DNA of 13,057 bases, from NCBI GenBank assembly GCA_000435275.1, contig FR883857.1, positions 5,178 through 18,234 on the forward strand, given 5' to 3'. The notes under the pieces are model-generated. The model was not told the origin of the DNA, did not search any database, and saw nothing but the letters and a program-made list of their open reading frames with translations. Shown here piece after piece: positions 7,606 through 13,057 of the stretch. Positions within the stretch are counted from its first letter, which is position 1; each line of letters starts with the position of its first letter. Origin of the DNA: Clostridium sp. CAG:557 (GTDB lineage: Bacteria; Bacillota; Clostridia; Oscillospirales; Acutalibacteraceae). Made by a program: the position numbers and the translations under genes.

Positions 7606-9306
7606 ATGAGTGAAGAAAAAAATGCGGAATTTATTGAAGAAACAGAAGAAAATAACAATTTTATTAAGGATATTGTTAAGGAAGAAATAGAACCGGGTGG
7701 AAGATGTTACGGAGAAAAAATTCATACTAGGTTTCCTCCAGAGCCAAATGGATATCTTCATATTGGCCACGCAAAGGCTATCTGTATTGATTTTGGAATG
7801 GCAGAGAAGTTTGGCGGAATTTGTAATCTAAGGATGGATGATACAAACCCATCAAAGGAAGATGTTGAGTATGTTGATGCGATAAAAGAAGACATAAAAT
7901 GGCTTGGTTTTGATTGGGAGGATAGGTTTTATTTTGCATCAGATTATTTTGAGGACATGTATAATTTTGCCTGTGAACTCATAGAAAAGGGACTGGCATA
8001 CGTCTGTGAATTGACGCCTGAAGAAGTAAAAGCAAATAGAGGTGACCTAACAAAACCTGCAATTAGCCCATTTAGAGATAGGCCAATTTCGGAAAGTTTG
8101 GATTTATTTAAAAGAATGCGTGCAGGAGAATTTGAGGACGGAAAAATGACCCTTAGAGCCAAAATAGACCTTGCTTCAGGAAATTTCAACATGAGAGATC
8201 CTGTTCTTTATAGGATAAATCATGCGCATCATCATCGAACTGGTAATAGTTGGTGCATTTATCCAATGTATGACTATGCCCACCCAATTGAAGACGCAAT
8301 GGAAGGAATAACACATTCGCTGTGCTCTTTGGAATTTGAGGACCACAGGCCGTTGTATGAGTGGGTTATTAACAACATAAGTGCACCATCAAAACCTCGA
8401 CAAATTGAGTTTGCAAGACTTGGAATAAACCACACAATAATGAGCAAAAGAAAATTGCGTGAATTGGTAGAGAAAGGTTTTGTGAACGGCTGGGATGACC
8501 CCAGAATGCCGACTTTATCTGGGCTTAGACGACGTGGGTATACACCCGCATCAATTAAAAATTTTTGTGAAAGAATAGGTGTTTCAAAGGTCAACAGTAC
8601 AGTGGATTATGGCTTTTTGGAGCATTGCTTGCGTGAAGATTTAAATCAGAATGCAAAACGAGTTATGGCGGTATTAAAGCCGATAAAATTAATTATTACA
8701 AATTATCCAGAAGGCAAGATGGAAAAATTTGAAGTCGAAAATAATCCCAACCGGCCAGAGGACGGCACTCGCGAGATTACATTTTCTAGGGAGTTATTTA
8801 TTGAAGCTGATGACTTTATGCAAGAACCAGTTAAAGGATATTTTAGGATGTTTCCTGGCAATGAAGTTCGTTTAAAAAGTACCTATATCGTACGCTGCAC
8901 AGGTTGCAAAACCAATGTGAATGGCGATGTTGTCGAAGTTTATGCGAAATATGATCCAGCGACTAGAGGCGGAAATACACCGGATGGCAGAAAAGTTAAA
9001 GGAACTATTCACTGGGTAGATGCCGAAACCGCGGTAGATGCTGAGGTGAGGTTGTACAATAATTTGTTCACAGTAGCAGAGCCAGAAAATACTGCTGGAA
9101 GCTTTATTGAATATGTAAATCCAAATTCATTGGAGGTTTTGGCTGACTGCAAAGTTGAAAATAGTTTAGCAAATATAAAAGCTCCAAACAACTTTCAATT
9201 TATGCGTTTAGGATATTTTTGTGTTGACAATGTTGAAAGCAAGCCGGGTAAATTAGTGTTTAACCGTTCGGTTTCGTTGAAGGATGGTTTTAAAAATAAA
9301 AGGTAG
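7606..9306 (+). CDS. glnS: Glutaminyl-tRNA synthetase (GlnRS)
   Basis: GlnRS charges tRNA-Gln directly, avoiding the Glu-tRNA-Gln/GatCAB amidation route. The class I core shows RFPPEPNGYLHIGHAKA, with HIGH at residues 52-55, and TIMSKRKL (277-284) as the KMSKS loop. The two-barrel anticodon-binding domain fills the C-terminal part. With ATG 7606 the protein is 566 aa, near the usual 550-560. The N-terminal pattern MSEE...NFIKDIV resembles the start of known GlnRS proteins, which favours this ATG. GTG at 7597 would add three residues and fits the hairpin-bridged ribosome binding site better, so the start is uncertain. GlnRS is absent from many Firmicutes and is generally thought to have spread from eukaryotes into bacteria by transfer. 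Its codon use looks like its neighbours'. Confidence 0.97.
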   Translation: MSEEKNAEFIEETEENNNFIKDIVKEEIEPGGRCYGEKIHTRFPPEPNGYLHIGHAKAICIDFGMAEKFGGICNLRMDDTNPSKEDVEYVDAIKEDIKWLGFDWEDRFYFASDYFEDMYNFACELIEKGLAYVCELTPEEVKANRGDLTKPAISPFRDRPISESLDLFKRMRAGEFEDGKMTLRAKIDLASGNFNMRDPVLYRINHAHHHRTGNSWCIYPMYDYAHPIEDAMEGITHSLCSLEFEDHRPLYEWVINNISAPSKPRQIEFARLGINHTIMSKRKLRELVEKGFVNGWDDPRMPTLSGLRRRGYTPASIKNFCERIGVSKVNSTVDYGFLEHCLREDLNQNAKRVMAVLKPIKLIITNYPEGKMEKFEVENNPNRPEDGTREITFSRELFIEADDFMQEPVKGYFRMFPGNEVRLKSTYIVRCTGCKTNVNGDVVEVYAKYDPATRGGNTPDGRKVKGTIHWVDAETAVDAEVRLYNNLFTVAEPENTAGSFIEYVNPNSLEVLADCKVENSLANIKAPNNFQFMRLGYFCVDNVESKPGKLVFNRSVSLKDGFKNKR

Positions 9307-9364
9307 ATTTAAAAACTTCAATGTCGCACTAGTTTTGTTGGCAAGTGAAATTTTTGCTATATTA

Positions 9365-9394
9365 TTGACATTTTATGTGTAATTATGTTATAAT
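9365..9394 (+). promoter_or_regulatory. Promoter of the exported 188-aa protein gene
   Basis: A perfect TTGACA (9365-9370), an 18-bp spacer and a perfect TATAAT (9389-9394) with TG at 9386-9387. This is the best promoter match in the window and predicts substantial expression of the small exported protein. Confidence 0.75.
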
Positions 9395-9448
9395 ATTTTT
9401 ATATAGTACTATTAAAAATATTTAAGTTTTAGGAGAGTATGAGAGCTA

Positions 9449-10015
9449 ATGAAAAAATTGTTGTCAGTTTTTCTGTCAATTTTGTTGGTGTTTTCTTTTT
9501 TAGCTTCCAATGATTGTAGGCAAATTTTTGCAATCGATATAATTTCAACGCCAAGTGCAGCTCAGATAAGTGGGCAAATAACGGAAGAACAGGATTTGTT
9601 GGTAGGGAAAGTACCTCAAACTAATCGAAAATTTATTCCGCTTTTGTGGAATCTTGCGTTGATGGGTTTAAAAAATACTTTTGTTAATGGTAGCCGTATG
9701 TTCGTTTGGCTTTTTAAATTATTTTTTCTTAGAAGTATACCTAGTTTTTGGGATTGGCTTACAGATAGTAAAAACCAAAAGATTCAAAAATTAACTATGG
9801 AACTTGTTGATTTAAAAAAGAACTTTACAGACTTGCAAATTAAGTCAGAAAAAAATTTGGAAAATAAGAATGTTTGTGAAGAAAATTATTTAGAATTTAG
9901 TAAAGGGTTTGCAAAGTGCCTAAAAAATGAAGATTGTAGAAAAACTATGGCAGAGTATATTACTTTTAATGAAAGCCTTTTAAAAAAAATAGTGAAACAA
10001 GAATTAAATGAATAG
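9449..10015 (+). CDS. Exported protein of unknown function, 188 aa
   Basis: I do not recognise this protein. It starts MKKLLSVFLSILLVFSFLA, a clear Sec signal peptide, with possible cleavage after IFA (about residue 29). C23 is not in a lipobox. A second hydrophobic, Trp/Phe-rich stretch (about residues 64-106) may be a membrane segment or an amphipathic membrane-binding helix. The rest is a charged helical tail with three cysteines (C143, C157, C163) that could form disulfides outside the cell. AGGAG at 9431-9435 is 13 bp before the ATG, rather far; GAGAG lies closer. The gene stands alone between a near-consensus promoter and a clean terminator, so it is a single-gene transcript. Composition matches the neighbours. 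No catalytic motif is visible. Confidence 0.7.
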   Translation: MKKLLSVFLSILLVFSFLASNDCRQIFAIDIISTPSAAQISGQITEEQDLLVGKVPQTNRKFIPLLWNLALMGLKNTFVNGSRMFVWLFKLFFLRSIPSFWDWLTDSKNQKIQKLTMELVDLKKNFTDLQIKSEKNLENKNVCEENYLEFSKGFAKCLKNEDCRKTMAEYITFNESLLKKIVKQELNE

Positions 10016-10100
10016 CTATAAAATTTTATCTATTGGCTGGTAAACTCAGAGGTATTATTTACTACTGGTTTGAATGGAGCTTTGTGATAAAGATATTTGG

Positions 10101-10129
10101 ACACCACAAATTTTATTGTGGTGTTTTTT
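10101..10129 (+). terminator. Rho-independent terminator after the 188-aa gene
   Basis: ACACCACAA (10101-10109), loop ATTTTA, TTGTGGTGT (10116-10124), then a run of T. The stem is perfect. The flank GATATTTGGAC resembles the flank of the terminator in front of asnB. Confidence 0.85.
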
Positions 10130-10130
10130 G

Positions 10131-10620
10131 TTGGTAACATTCATTTAATTTATATCATAAAATTAATTTATGCGAGCTCATGATGCTATTTTCAGAGAGA
10201 ATTGTTGTAATGAAAAAATTTTTTAATCTTAATCGGGCGCTTTGTCAGAGGAATAATAAGGTGTTCACCAGAAGGAAAAAGTTGTTTTGTTTCAAATTTT
10301 AAAGCTAAAAAATTGGAAGCTTGCTTGGAAAGTTTAGAGGACGTCAACTAAAAATATTAACATGAAATGCAGCTATTAAAAGGAAAATCAGTATAGCCAA
10401 ACGTGGGAATAATACAAAATTTTCATTTGGAATAGTGCTTTTAAAGCGAGGATATTTGCTCTGAGGTATTGGAAAAGTATTTTAATAAGAATTATTCGAC
10501 ACTGGCCGTTAAATTGTTAAAAATATCACAAAAATGAGTGCGAAAAAGTATGGACAATTATTTTATAGCATTGTAGGAAGTTATTTGAAAAATTAGAGAA
10601 ATTATAAAGTATTATATGGG
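10131..10620 (+). other. About 490 bp without an intact gene; possible decayed coding sequence
   Basis: I see no complete gene here. Short open stretches look like remnants. One reads from 10210 (ATG, 30 codons, to TAA at 10300-10302). A second in another frame overlaps it and runs to TAA near 10350, ending KLEACLESLEDVN. A third, about 10449-10535, includes LEKYFNKNYSTLAVKLLKIS. Joining them would need several frameshifts, which is the pattern of a degenerate gene. I cannot assign a family. The first reading is rich in Asn codons, but it is too far from asnB to argue for a leader peptide. Confidence 0.25.
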
Positions 10621-10624
10621 CTAA

Positions 10625-10654
10625 AACAAAAGCTTAACTAATAAAGCTTTTGTT
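10625..10654. repeat. Perfect 11-bp inverted repeat upstream of asnB
   Basis: AACAAAAGCTT (10625-10635) and AAGCTTTTGTT (10644-10654) are exact inverted copies with an 8-bp loop. It overlaps the likely -35 region of the asnB promoter and ends just before the TATAAT. It could be an operator, or a terminator of transcripts entering from upstream. Confidence 0.45.
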
Positions 10655-10663
10655 GCATATAAT
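10634..10663 (+). promoter_or_regulatory. Putative asnB promoter
   Basis: A perfect TATAAT (10658-10663) with a weak TTAACT (10634-10639) 18 bp upstream. The transcript would start near 10670, only a few bases before the attenuator-like hairpin. The -35 lies in the inverted repeat at 10625-10654, which suggests regulated initiation. Confidence 0.4.
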
Positions 10664-10675
10664 ATTAAATATCTG

Positions 10676-10709
10676 GACGTCACAATAATACTTGTGACGT
10701 CTTTTTTTT
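10676..10709 (+). terminator. Terminator-like hairpin in the asnB leader (possible attenuator)
   Basis: GACGTCACAA (10676-10685), loop TAATAC, TTGTGACGTC (10692-10701), then eight T (10702-10709). This is a textbook intrinsic terminator. It ends directly against GGGGGG (10710-10715), the asnB ribosome binding site, 14 bp before the ATG. Any transcript reaching asnB must pass it unless it starts inside it. I see no T-box sequence or other known riboswitch around it. Confidence 0.7.
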
Positions 10710-10723
10710 GGGGGGAACGATTT

Positions 10724-12331
10724 ATGTGCGGAATTGCTGGCTGGATTGATTATGAAAATGATGTAAGTGAAAATACTTCAATTTTAAACAAAATGTCTCA
10801 AAGTTTAGCCAAAAGAGGCCCAGATGCAAATGGATTTCATAAAGAAAGACACGCTTGTTTGATGCACAGAAGACTAATTGTTATAGACCCGGAAAATGGC
10901 AAGCAACCCATGCGAATAGCCTATAATGACGAGGATTACACGATTGTTTATAACGGAGAATTGTATAACACCGATGAAATAAAAAATGAACTGATATCGT
11001 TGGGGTACACATTTAAAGGGCATTCCGACACAGAAGTTTTGCTGGTTTCGTTTATTCATTGGAGAGAAAAATGCGTTGAAAAACTTAATGGAATTTTTGC
11101 TTTTGCAGTTTGGGATACAAAAGCGCAGACTTTGTTTTTAGCAAGAGACCGAATGGGAGTAAAACCGCTGTTTTTTTATAATTATAATAACGGAATAATT
11201 TTTGCGTCAGAAATAAAAACTTTGCTTTGTAATCCTTTAATTGCACACCAAATAGATGAAGAAGGTTTAATGGAATTATTTTTTATTGGTCCGGGTAGGA
11301 CGCCAGGGAATGGCATAATTCGAGGTGTAAAAGAGTTAAAGCCTGGAGAATATGCATATTTTTCTAAAAATAATGGCTTAATTTTAAAGAAATATTGGTC
11401 ACTTAAAGCACAAGAATTTACAGATAATTTTAATGTTGCTGTAGAAAAAACTCGATATTTAGTTACAGATGCGGTTGAAAGACAATTAGTTTCTGATGTT
11501 CCATTGTGTTGCTTTTTATCTGGAGGCCTAGATTCAAGTATAATTTCAAAGGTTGCAGCAAATTATTATGAACGAAATGGTAGGGGAAAATTATCAACTT
11601 ATTCTGTGGACTATGTAGATAACCTTAAATATTTCAAAAAAAGTGTTTTTCAACCAAACTCAGATGAAGAGTATATAAAAATAATGCTGGACGATATAAA
11701 GTCGAGTCATAATTATGTGGTTTTGGACAATGAGTCGTTAGTTCAAGCCTTAAATGAAGCAACAATTGCGCGAGATTTGCCAGGAATGGCAGACATAGAT
11801 TCGTCATTACTTTTGTTTTGTCGAGAAATAAAAAAGAAATTTACCGTGGCGCTTTCTGGAGAGTGTTCGGATGAAATTTTTGCAGGTTATCCATGGTATC
11901 ACAATAAAGAAATTTTGTTTGATGACACTTTTCCATGGTCACGTTCACTAAATATACGAAAAAAAATATTAAGGAAAGATTTTATAAAAAATGCAGACGA
12001 GTACGTTCGACAAAGGTATTTGGATACGGTTGCTCAGACTGATAAGTTGCCGAGAGAAAGCAAATTAAATTCTCGCATGAGAGAAATGTTTATGCTAAAT
12101 GTCAAGTGGTTTATGCAGACTTTGCTTGATGATAAAAACACAAAAGAAAACAACCTATTTAGACTTGCGATACAAGTATCAAAAATTAAATTATATAAGA
12201 TAAAAGTAAGCACCGAAACGTGTTTACTTTTATTTTTATACTTAAATTTTATTATTAGTAAAATTAAAAATAAAAAAATGAAAGGAGATATTATTGTCAG
12301 TACTTATAATTTTTTTTGTAAAGTCTCATAG
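10724..12331 (+). CDS. asnB: Asparagine synthetase B (glutamine-hydrolysing), interrupted at its 3' end
   Basis: AsnB makes asparagine from aspartate, ATP and glutamine-derived ammonia. The start is ATG 10724, because Cys2 (MCGIAGW) must become the N-terminal nucleophile of the glutaminase domain; an upstream GTG at 10694 lies in the leader hairpin. The glutaminase domain (about 2-190) has RGPD, YNGE(L/I)YN and GHSDTE. The synthetase domain has the PP-loop SGGLDSS (266-272) and LSGECSDEIFAGY (377-389). The family pattern continues through WFMQTLLD and stops at about codon 471 (near base 12136). There, relatives continue with a DRMSM...LEVRVPF(C)D region and roughly 130 more residues. Instead the frame runs 64 low-complexity codons to TAG. 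The truncated protein lacks part of the synthetase domain and is probably inactive for asparagine synthesis. The upstream part has no frameshift or stop, so the break looks recent. Confidence 0.9.
   Translation: MCGIAGWIDYENDVSENTSILNKMSQSLAKRGPDANGFHKERHACLMHRRLIVIDPENGKQPMRIAYNDEDYTIVYNGELYNTDEIKNELISLGYTFKGHSDTEVLLVSFIHWREKCVEKLNGIFAFAVWDTKAQTLFLARDRMGVKPLFFYNYNNGIIFASEIKTLLCNPLIAHQIDEEGLMELFFIGPGRTPGNGIIRGVKELKPGEYAYFSKNNGLILKKYWSLKAQEFTDNFNVAVEKTRYLVTDAVERQLVSDVPLCCFLSGGLDSSIISKVAANYYERNGRGKLSTYSVDYVDNLKYFKKSVFQPNSDEEYIKIMLDDIKSSHNYVVLDNESLVQALNEATIARDLPGMADIDSSLLLFCREIKKKFTVALSGECSDEIFAGYPWYHNKEILFDDTFPWSRSLNIRKKILRKDFIKNADEYVRQRYLDTVAQTDKLPRESKLNSRMREMFMLNVKWFMQTLLDDKNTKENNLFRLAIQVSKIKLYKIKVSTETCLLLFLYLNFIISKIKNKKMKGDIIVSTYNFFCKVS
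12200..12240 (+). terminator. Terminator just inside the asnB junction
   Basis: A 14-bp stem, 12200-12213 with 12220-12233 (one G-U pair), loop CGAAAC, followed by TTTTATA. The stem has A-rich 5' and T-rich 3' flanks, so it can work in both directions. It would insulate the element from asnB transcription. Confidence 0.7.
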
Positions 12332-12335
12332 CTAA
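12294..12335 (+). CDS. Possible 13-aa hydrophobic peptide
   Basis: AAAGGAG (12281-12287) is followed at ideal spacing by TTG 12294, opening a frame MSVLIIFFVKSHS ending at TAA (12333-12335). The strong ribosome binding site has no other good start near it: the ATG at 12278 lies before it and is in the asnB tail frame. The peptide is mostly hydrophobic, and its end overlaps a terminator-like stem. It could be a leader peptide or a tiny membrane peptide, or chance in AT-rich DNA. A weak promoter, TTTATA-N18-TAAAAT (12235-12264), lies upstream. Confidence 0.25.
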   Translation: MSVLIIFFVKSHS

Positions 12336-12372
12336 AAATATAAAATTAGAGACTTTATAATTATTCTTTTTT
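12316..12372 (+). terminator. Stem-loop with T-rich tail ahead of the 48-aa gene
   Basis: AAAGTCTC (12320-12327) and GAGACTTT (12349-12356) pair perfectly and the stem extends outward to about 12 bp. The loop is 21 nt, and TTATTCTTTTTT follows. It lies 15 bp before the start codon region of the next gene, like the terminator-in-leader arrangement of asnB. Confidence 0.5.
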
Positions 12373-12387
12373 GCGGAGGTAAAACAT

Positions 12388-12534
12388 ATGCCAATATTTT
12401 TGTTAATAGTAATTTTCATTTTAATAGTAATCAATTTAAAACAAGCGGATGAATTAAGAGACCTCGAAAAAAAAACTCTTGATGCGTTTAAAATCGTCTG
12501 CAAAAAATTAAAACAAAACATGGAGGACAGATAA
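12388..12534 (+). CDS. Small membrane peptide, 48 aa, phage region
   Basis: I do not recognise a family. GCGGAGG (12375-12381) lies 6 bp before the ATG, a strong ribosome binding site. The frame encodes an N-terminal transmembrane helix (residues about 3-17, all Ile/Leu/Val/Phe after MP), then a charged amphipathic helix (about 18-48) with many Lys, Glu and Asp. The next gene begins 1 bp after its stop codon, and the ribosome binding site of that gene (GGAGG, 12522-12526) lies inside this one, so the two are translationally linked. This supports a real gene. Single-pass peptides of this shape occur in phage early regions, with varied or unknown roles. Confidence 0.65.
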   Translation: MPIFLLIVIFILIVINLKQADELRDLEKKTLDAFKIVCKKLKQNMEDR

Positions 12535-12535
12535 A

Positions 12536-12730
12536 ATGCTGGATTTAATTGAAAAAAATTATCTTACACCACCAGACAATGAAGCTATTCCAGTTTTAAA
12601 GTGCTTTTTTTGCGAAGAAAATGTTTACGAAGGGCAGGACTATTACGTCTTAAACGGTTTTTATTGCTGTGAAGATTGCCTTGATATTCACTTTAAATTT
12701 ACGGCTGAGATTCCCGATTATGATTCGTAG
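12536..12730 (+). CDS. Small Cys-rich (zinc-ribbon-like) phage protein, 64 aa
   Basis: The protein has two cysteine pairs, KCFFCEE (C23, C26) and YCCEDC (C44, C45, C48), spaced as in small zinc ribbons that hold a knuckle around one metal ion. The rest is acidic. GGAGG at 12522-12526 is 9 bp before the ATG. The gene sits between a membrane peptide and a recombination gene in one + strand run. Such small zinc-binding proteins are common among early genes of Firmicutes phages, with no settled function. After its stop codon the DNA becomes GC-rich, so the 3' end of the gene may have been altered by an inserted sequence. Confidence 0.7.
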   Translation: MLDLIEKNYLTPPDNEAIPVLKCFFCEENVYEGQDYYVLNGFYCCEDCLDIHFKFTAEIPDYDS

Positions 12731-12731
12731 T

Positions 12732-12826
12732 GCCGCGCTGCCGGCGGCAGATTCAGCGGCGCTAGCGAATAGGAAGAAATACAGAGCAGTGCGAAGCGTG
12801 CCTAGTGAGCAATGCGACAATATTTC
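12732..12826. repeat. GC-rich palindromic island between phage genes
   Basis: Bases 12732-12768 are about three-quarters G+C in a window that is strongly AT-rich. They hold nested inverted repeats: GCCGC (12732-12736) with GCGGC (12756-12760), and CTGCC/GGCAG (12738-12750). Next come a near-perfect direct repeat, GAGCAGTGCGA (12784-12794) and GAGCAATGCGA (12807-12817), and flanking arms GAAATA (12776-12781) and TATTTC (12821-12826). The composition break and symmetry suggest an inserted repeat. No strong reading frame with a ribosome binding site covers it. Confidence 0.5.
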
Positions 12827-12883
12827 TGACTGGGTAGCAGAAAACGCAGCCCTTGAATATCACGATTTAAAGGAGTAAAAAAT

Positions 12884-13057
12884 ATGGATCAAAGTAAATC
12901 AATTTTTGAAACATTATTTGAAATTAACGTAAACGACCACGTTGAAAAGAAAAATGGCCTATCGTACCTGTCTTGGCCGTATGCCTGGGCTGAGGTAAAA
13001 AAGCGCTTTCCAGACGCAAATTACAAAGTTTACGAAACGGAAACAGGTTGTATTTAT
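12884..13057 (+). CDS. Phage single-strand annealing protein, DUF1071/Sak3-like (5' part)
   Basis: The gene runs off the right edge; 58 codons are seen. AAAGGAG (12869-12875) is 8 bp before the ATG. The N-terminus MDQSKSIFETLFEINVNDHV followed by KKNGLSYLSWPYAWAEVKKRFPDA and a Tyr/Glu segment matches the start of DUF1071 proteins: an F..L..I.VN..VE.K...(Y/L)L.WA.AW pattern. In phages these are associated with ssDNA annealing and homologous recombination (Sak3-type, Rad52-like annealing proteins). It marks the downstream DNA as the early recombination and replication module of a phage. The C-terminal part is not visible, so the subfamily is uncertain. Confidence 0.8.
   Translation, partial: MDQSKSIFETLFEINVNDHVEKKNGLSYLSWPYAWAEVKKRFPDANYKVYETETGCIY

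Larger units (their letters stand above)
12138..13057 (+). mobile_element. Left end of a probable prophage or related element integrated in asnB
   Basis: Sequence up to about 12136 is normal asnB. From there the DNA becomes extremely AT-rich, then carries short, tightly packed genes typical of phage early regions and a phage recombination gene (DUF1071-type) at the right edge. Small inverted repeats lie close to the junction (ACTTG/CAAGT at 12163-12177, GATAC/GTATC at 12169-12180), as often seen in attachment arms. The exact boundary, the attachment core and the integrase cannot be seen here. The junction could in principle also be a deletion or an assembly chimera. Confidence 0.5.

Noticed and set aside
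9439..9514. Short frame from ATG 9439 overlapping the start of the 188-aa gene
   Set aside because: It is too close to AGGAG (3 bp), only 25 codons including the stop, and the other frame gives a full signal peptide.
10131..10720. T-box or glutamine-type riboswitch before asnB
   Set aside because: The TGGAC..CAC stretches resemble part of a T-box, but the conserved TGGNACC bulge and the rest of the T-box pattern are absent. A GTTCACC-like stretch is not enough for a glutamine motif.
10694..10723. Longer asnB start at GTG 10694
   Set aside because: It lies in the stem of the leader hairpin, and the family needs Cys directly after the initiator Met, as at ATG 10724.
12669..12878. 69-codon frame overlapping the Cys-rich gene and running through the GC-rich island
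   Set aside because: No ribosome binding site, long overlap with a better gene, and low-complexity translation of palindromic DNA. Its last 20 or so codons could be a remnant of an older gene end, but I cannot show that.
1..13057. CRISPR array, tRNA or rRNA genes
   Set aside because: No regularly spaced direct repeats, tRNA cloverleaf signatures or conserved rRNA segments were seen.

Overview
The window is chromosomal DNA from an AT-rich, low-GC Gram-positive bacterium. It is most likely an anaerobic member of the class Clostridia. I base this on the Firmicutes-like fusA-tuf pair, strong AGGAGG-type ribosome binding sites, sigma-A promoters that often carry an extended -10 (TGn) element, U-tailed hairpin terminators, and the sequence character of the proteins. 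The species cannot be named from sequence alone. All genes that I support lie on the + strand.

Region 1 (1-3605) is the distal part of the str operon: fusA (EF-G) and tuf (EF-Tu). tuf has a likely internal promoter. It is followed by a highly structured 140-bp segment with terminal inverted repeats, which contains the tuf terminator and resembles a small MITE-like or REP-like element.

Region 2 (3606-5981) holds two secreted or membrane-anchored cell-wall enzymes. One is a coiled-coil M23 (LytM/EnvC-type) endopeptidase. The other is a VanY-type D,D-carboxypeptidase with an N-terminal membrane anchor. A terminator hairpin separates them.

Region 3 (5982-9306) is a pair of glutamyl- and glutaminyl-tRNA synthetase genes, gltX and glnS. 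The gltX promoter sits inside a perfect 13-bp inverted repeat. In the glnS leader, the ribosome binding site and the start codon are separated by a small hairpin.

Region 4 (9307-10723) encodes an exported 188-aa protein of unknown function with a strong promoter and terminator. It is followed by about 500 bp with no intact gene, only short decayed-looking reading frames. Next comes a leader with two perfect hairpins. The second has a U8 tail and touches the asnB ribosome binding site.

Region 5 (10724-13057) starts with asnB, the glutamine-hydrolysing asparagine synthetase. Its sequence is clean up to about codon 471, then leaves the family abruptly and runs into very AT-rich DNA. Past that junction are terminators, a possible 13-aa peptide, a 48-aa membrane peptide, a 64-aa Cys-rich protein, a GC-rich palindromic island, and the start of a DUF1071-type phage single-strand annealing protein. 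The simplest reading is the left end of a prophage or related element integrated within asnB. The element's other end, its integrase and the 3' part of asnB lie outside the window.
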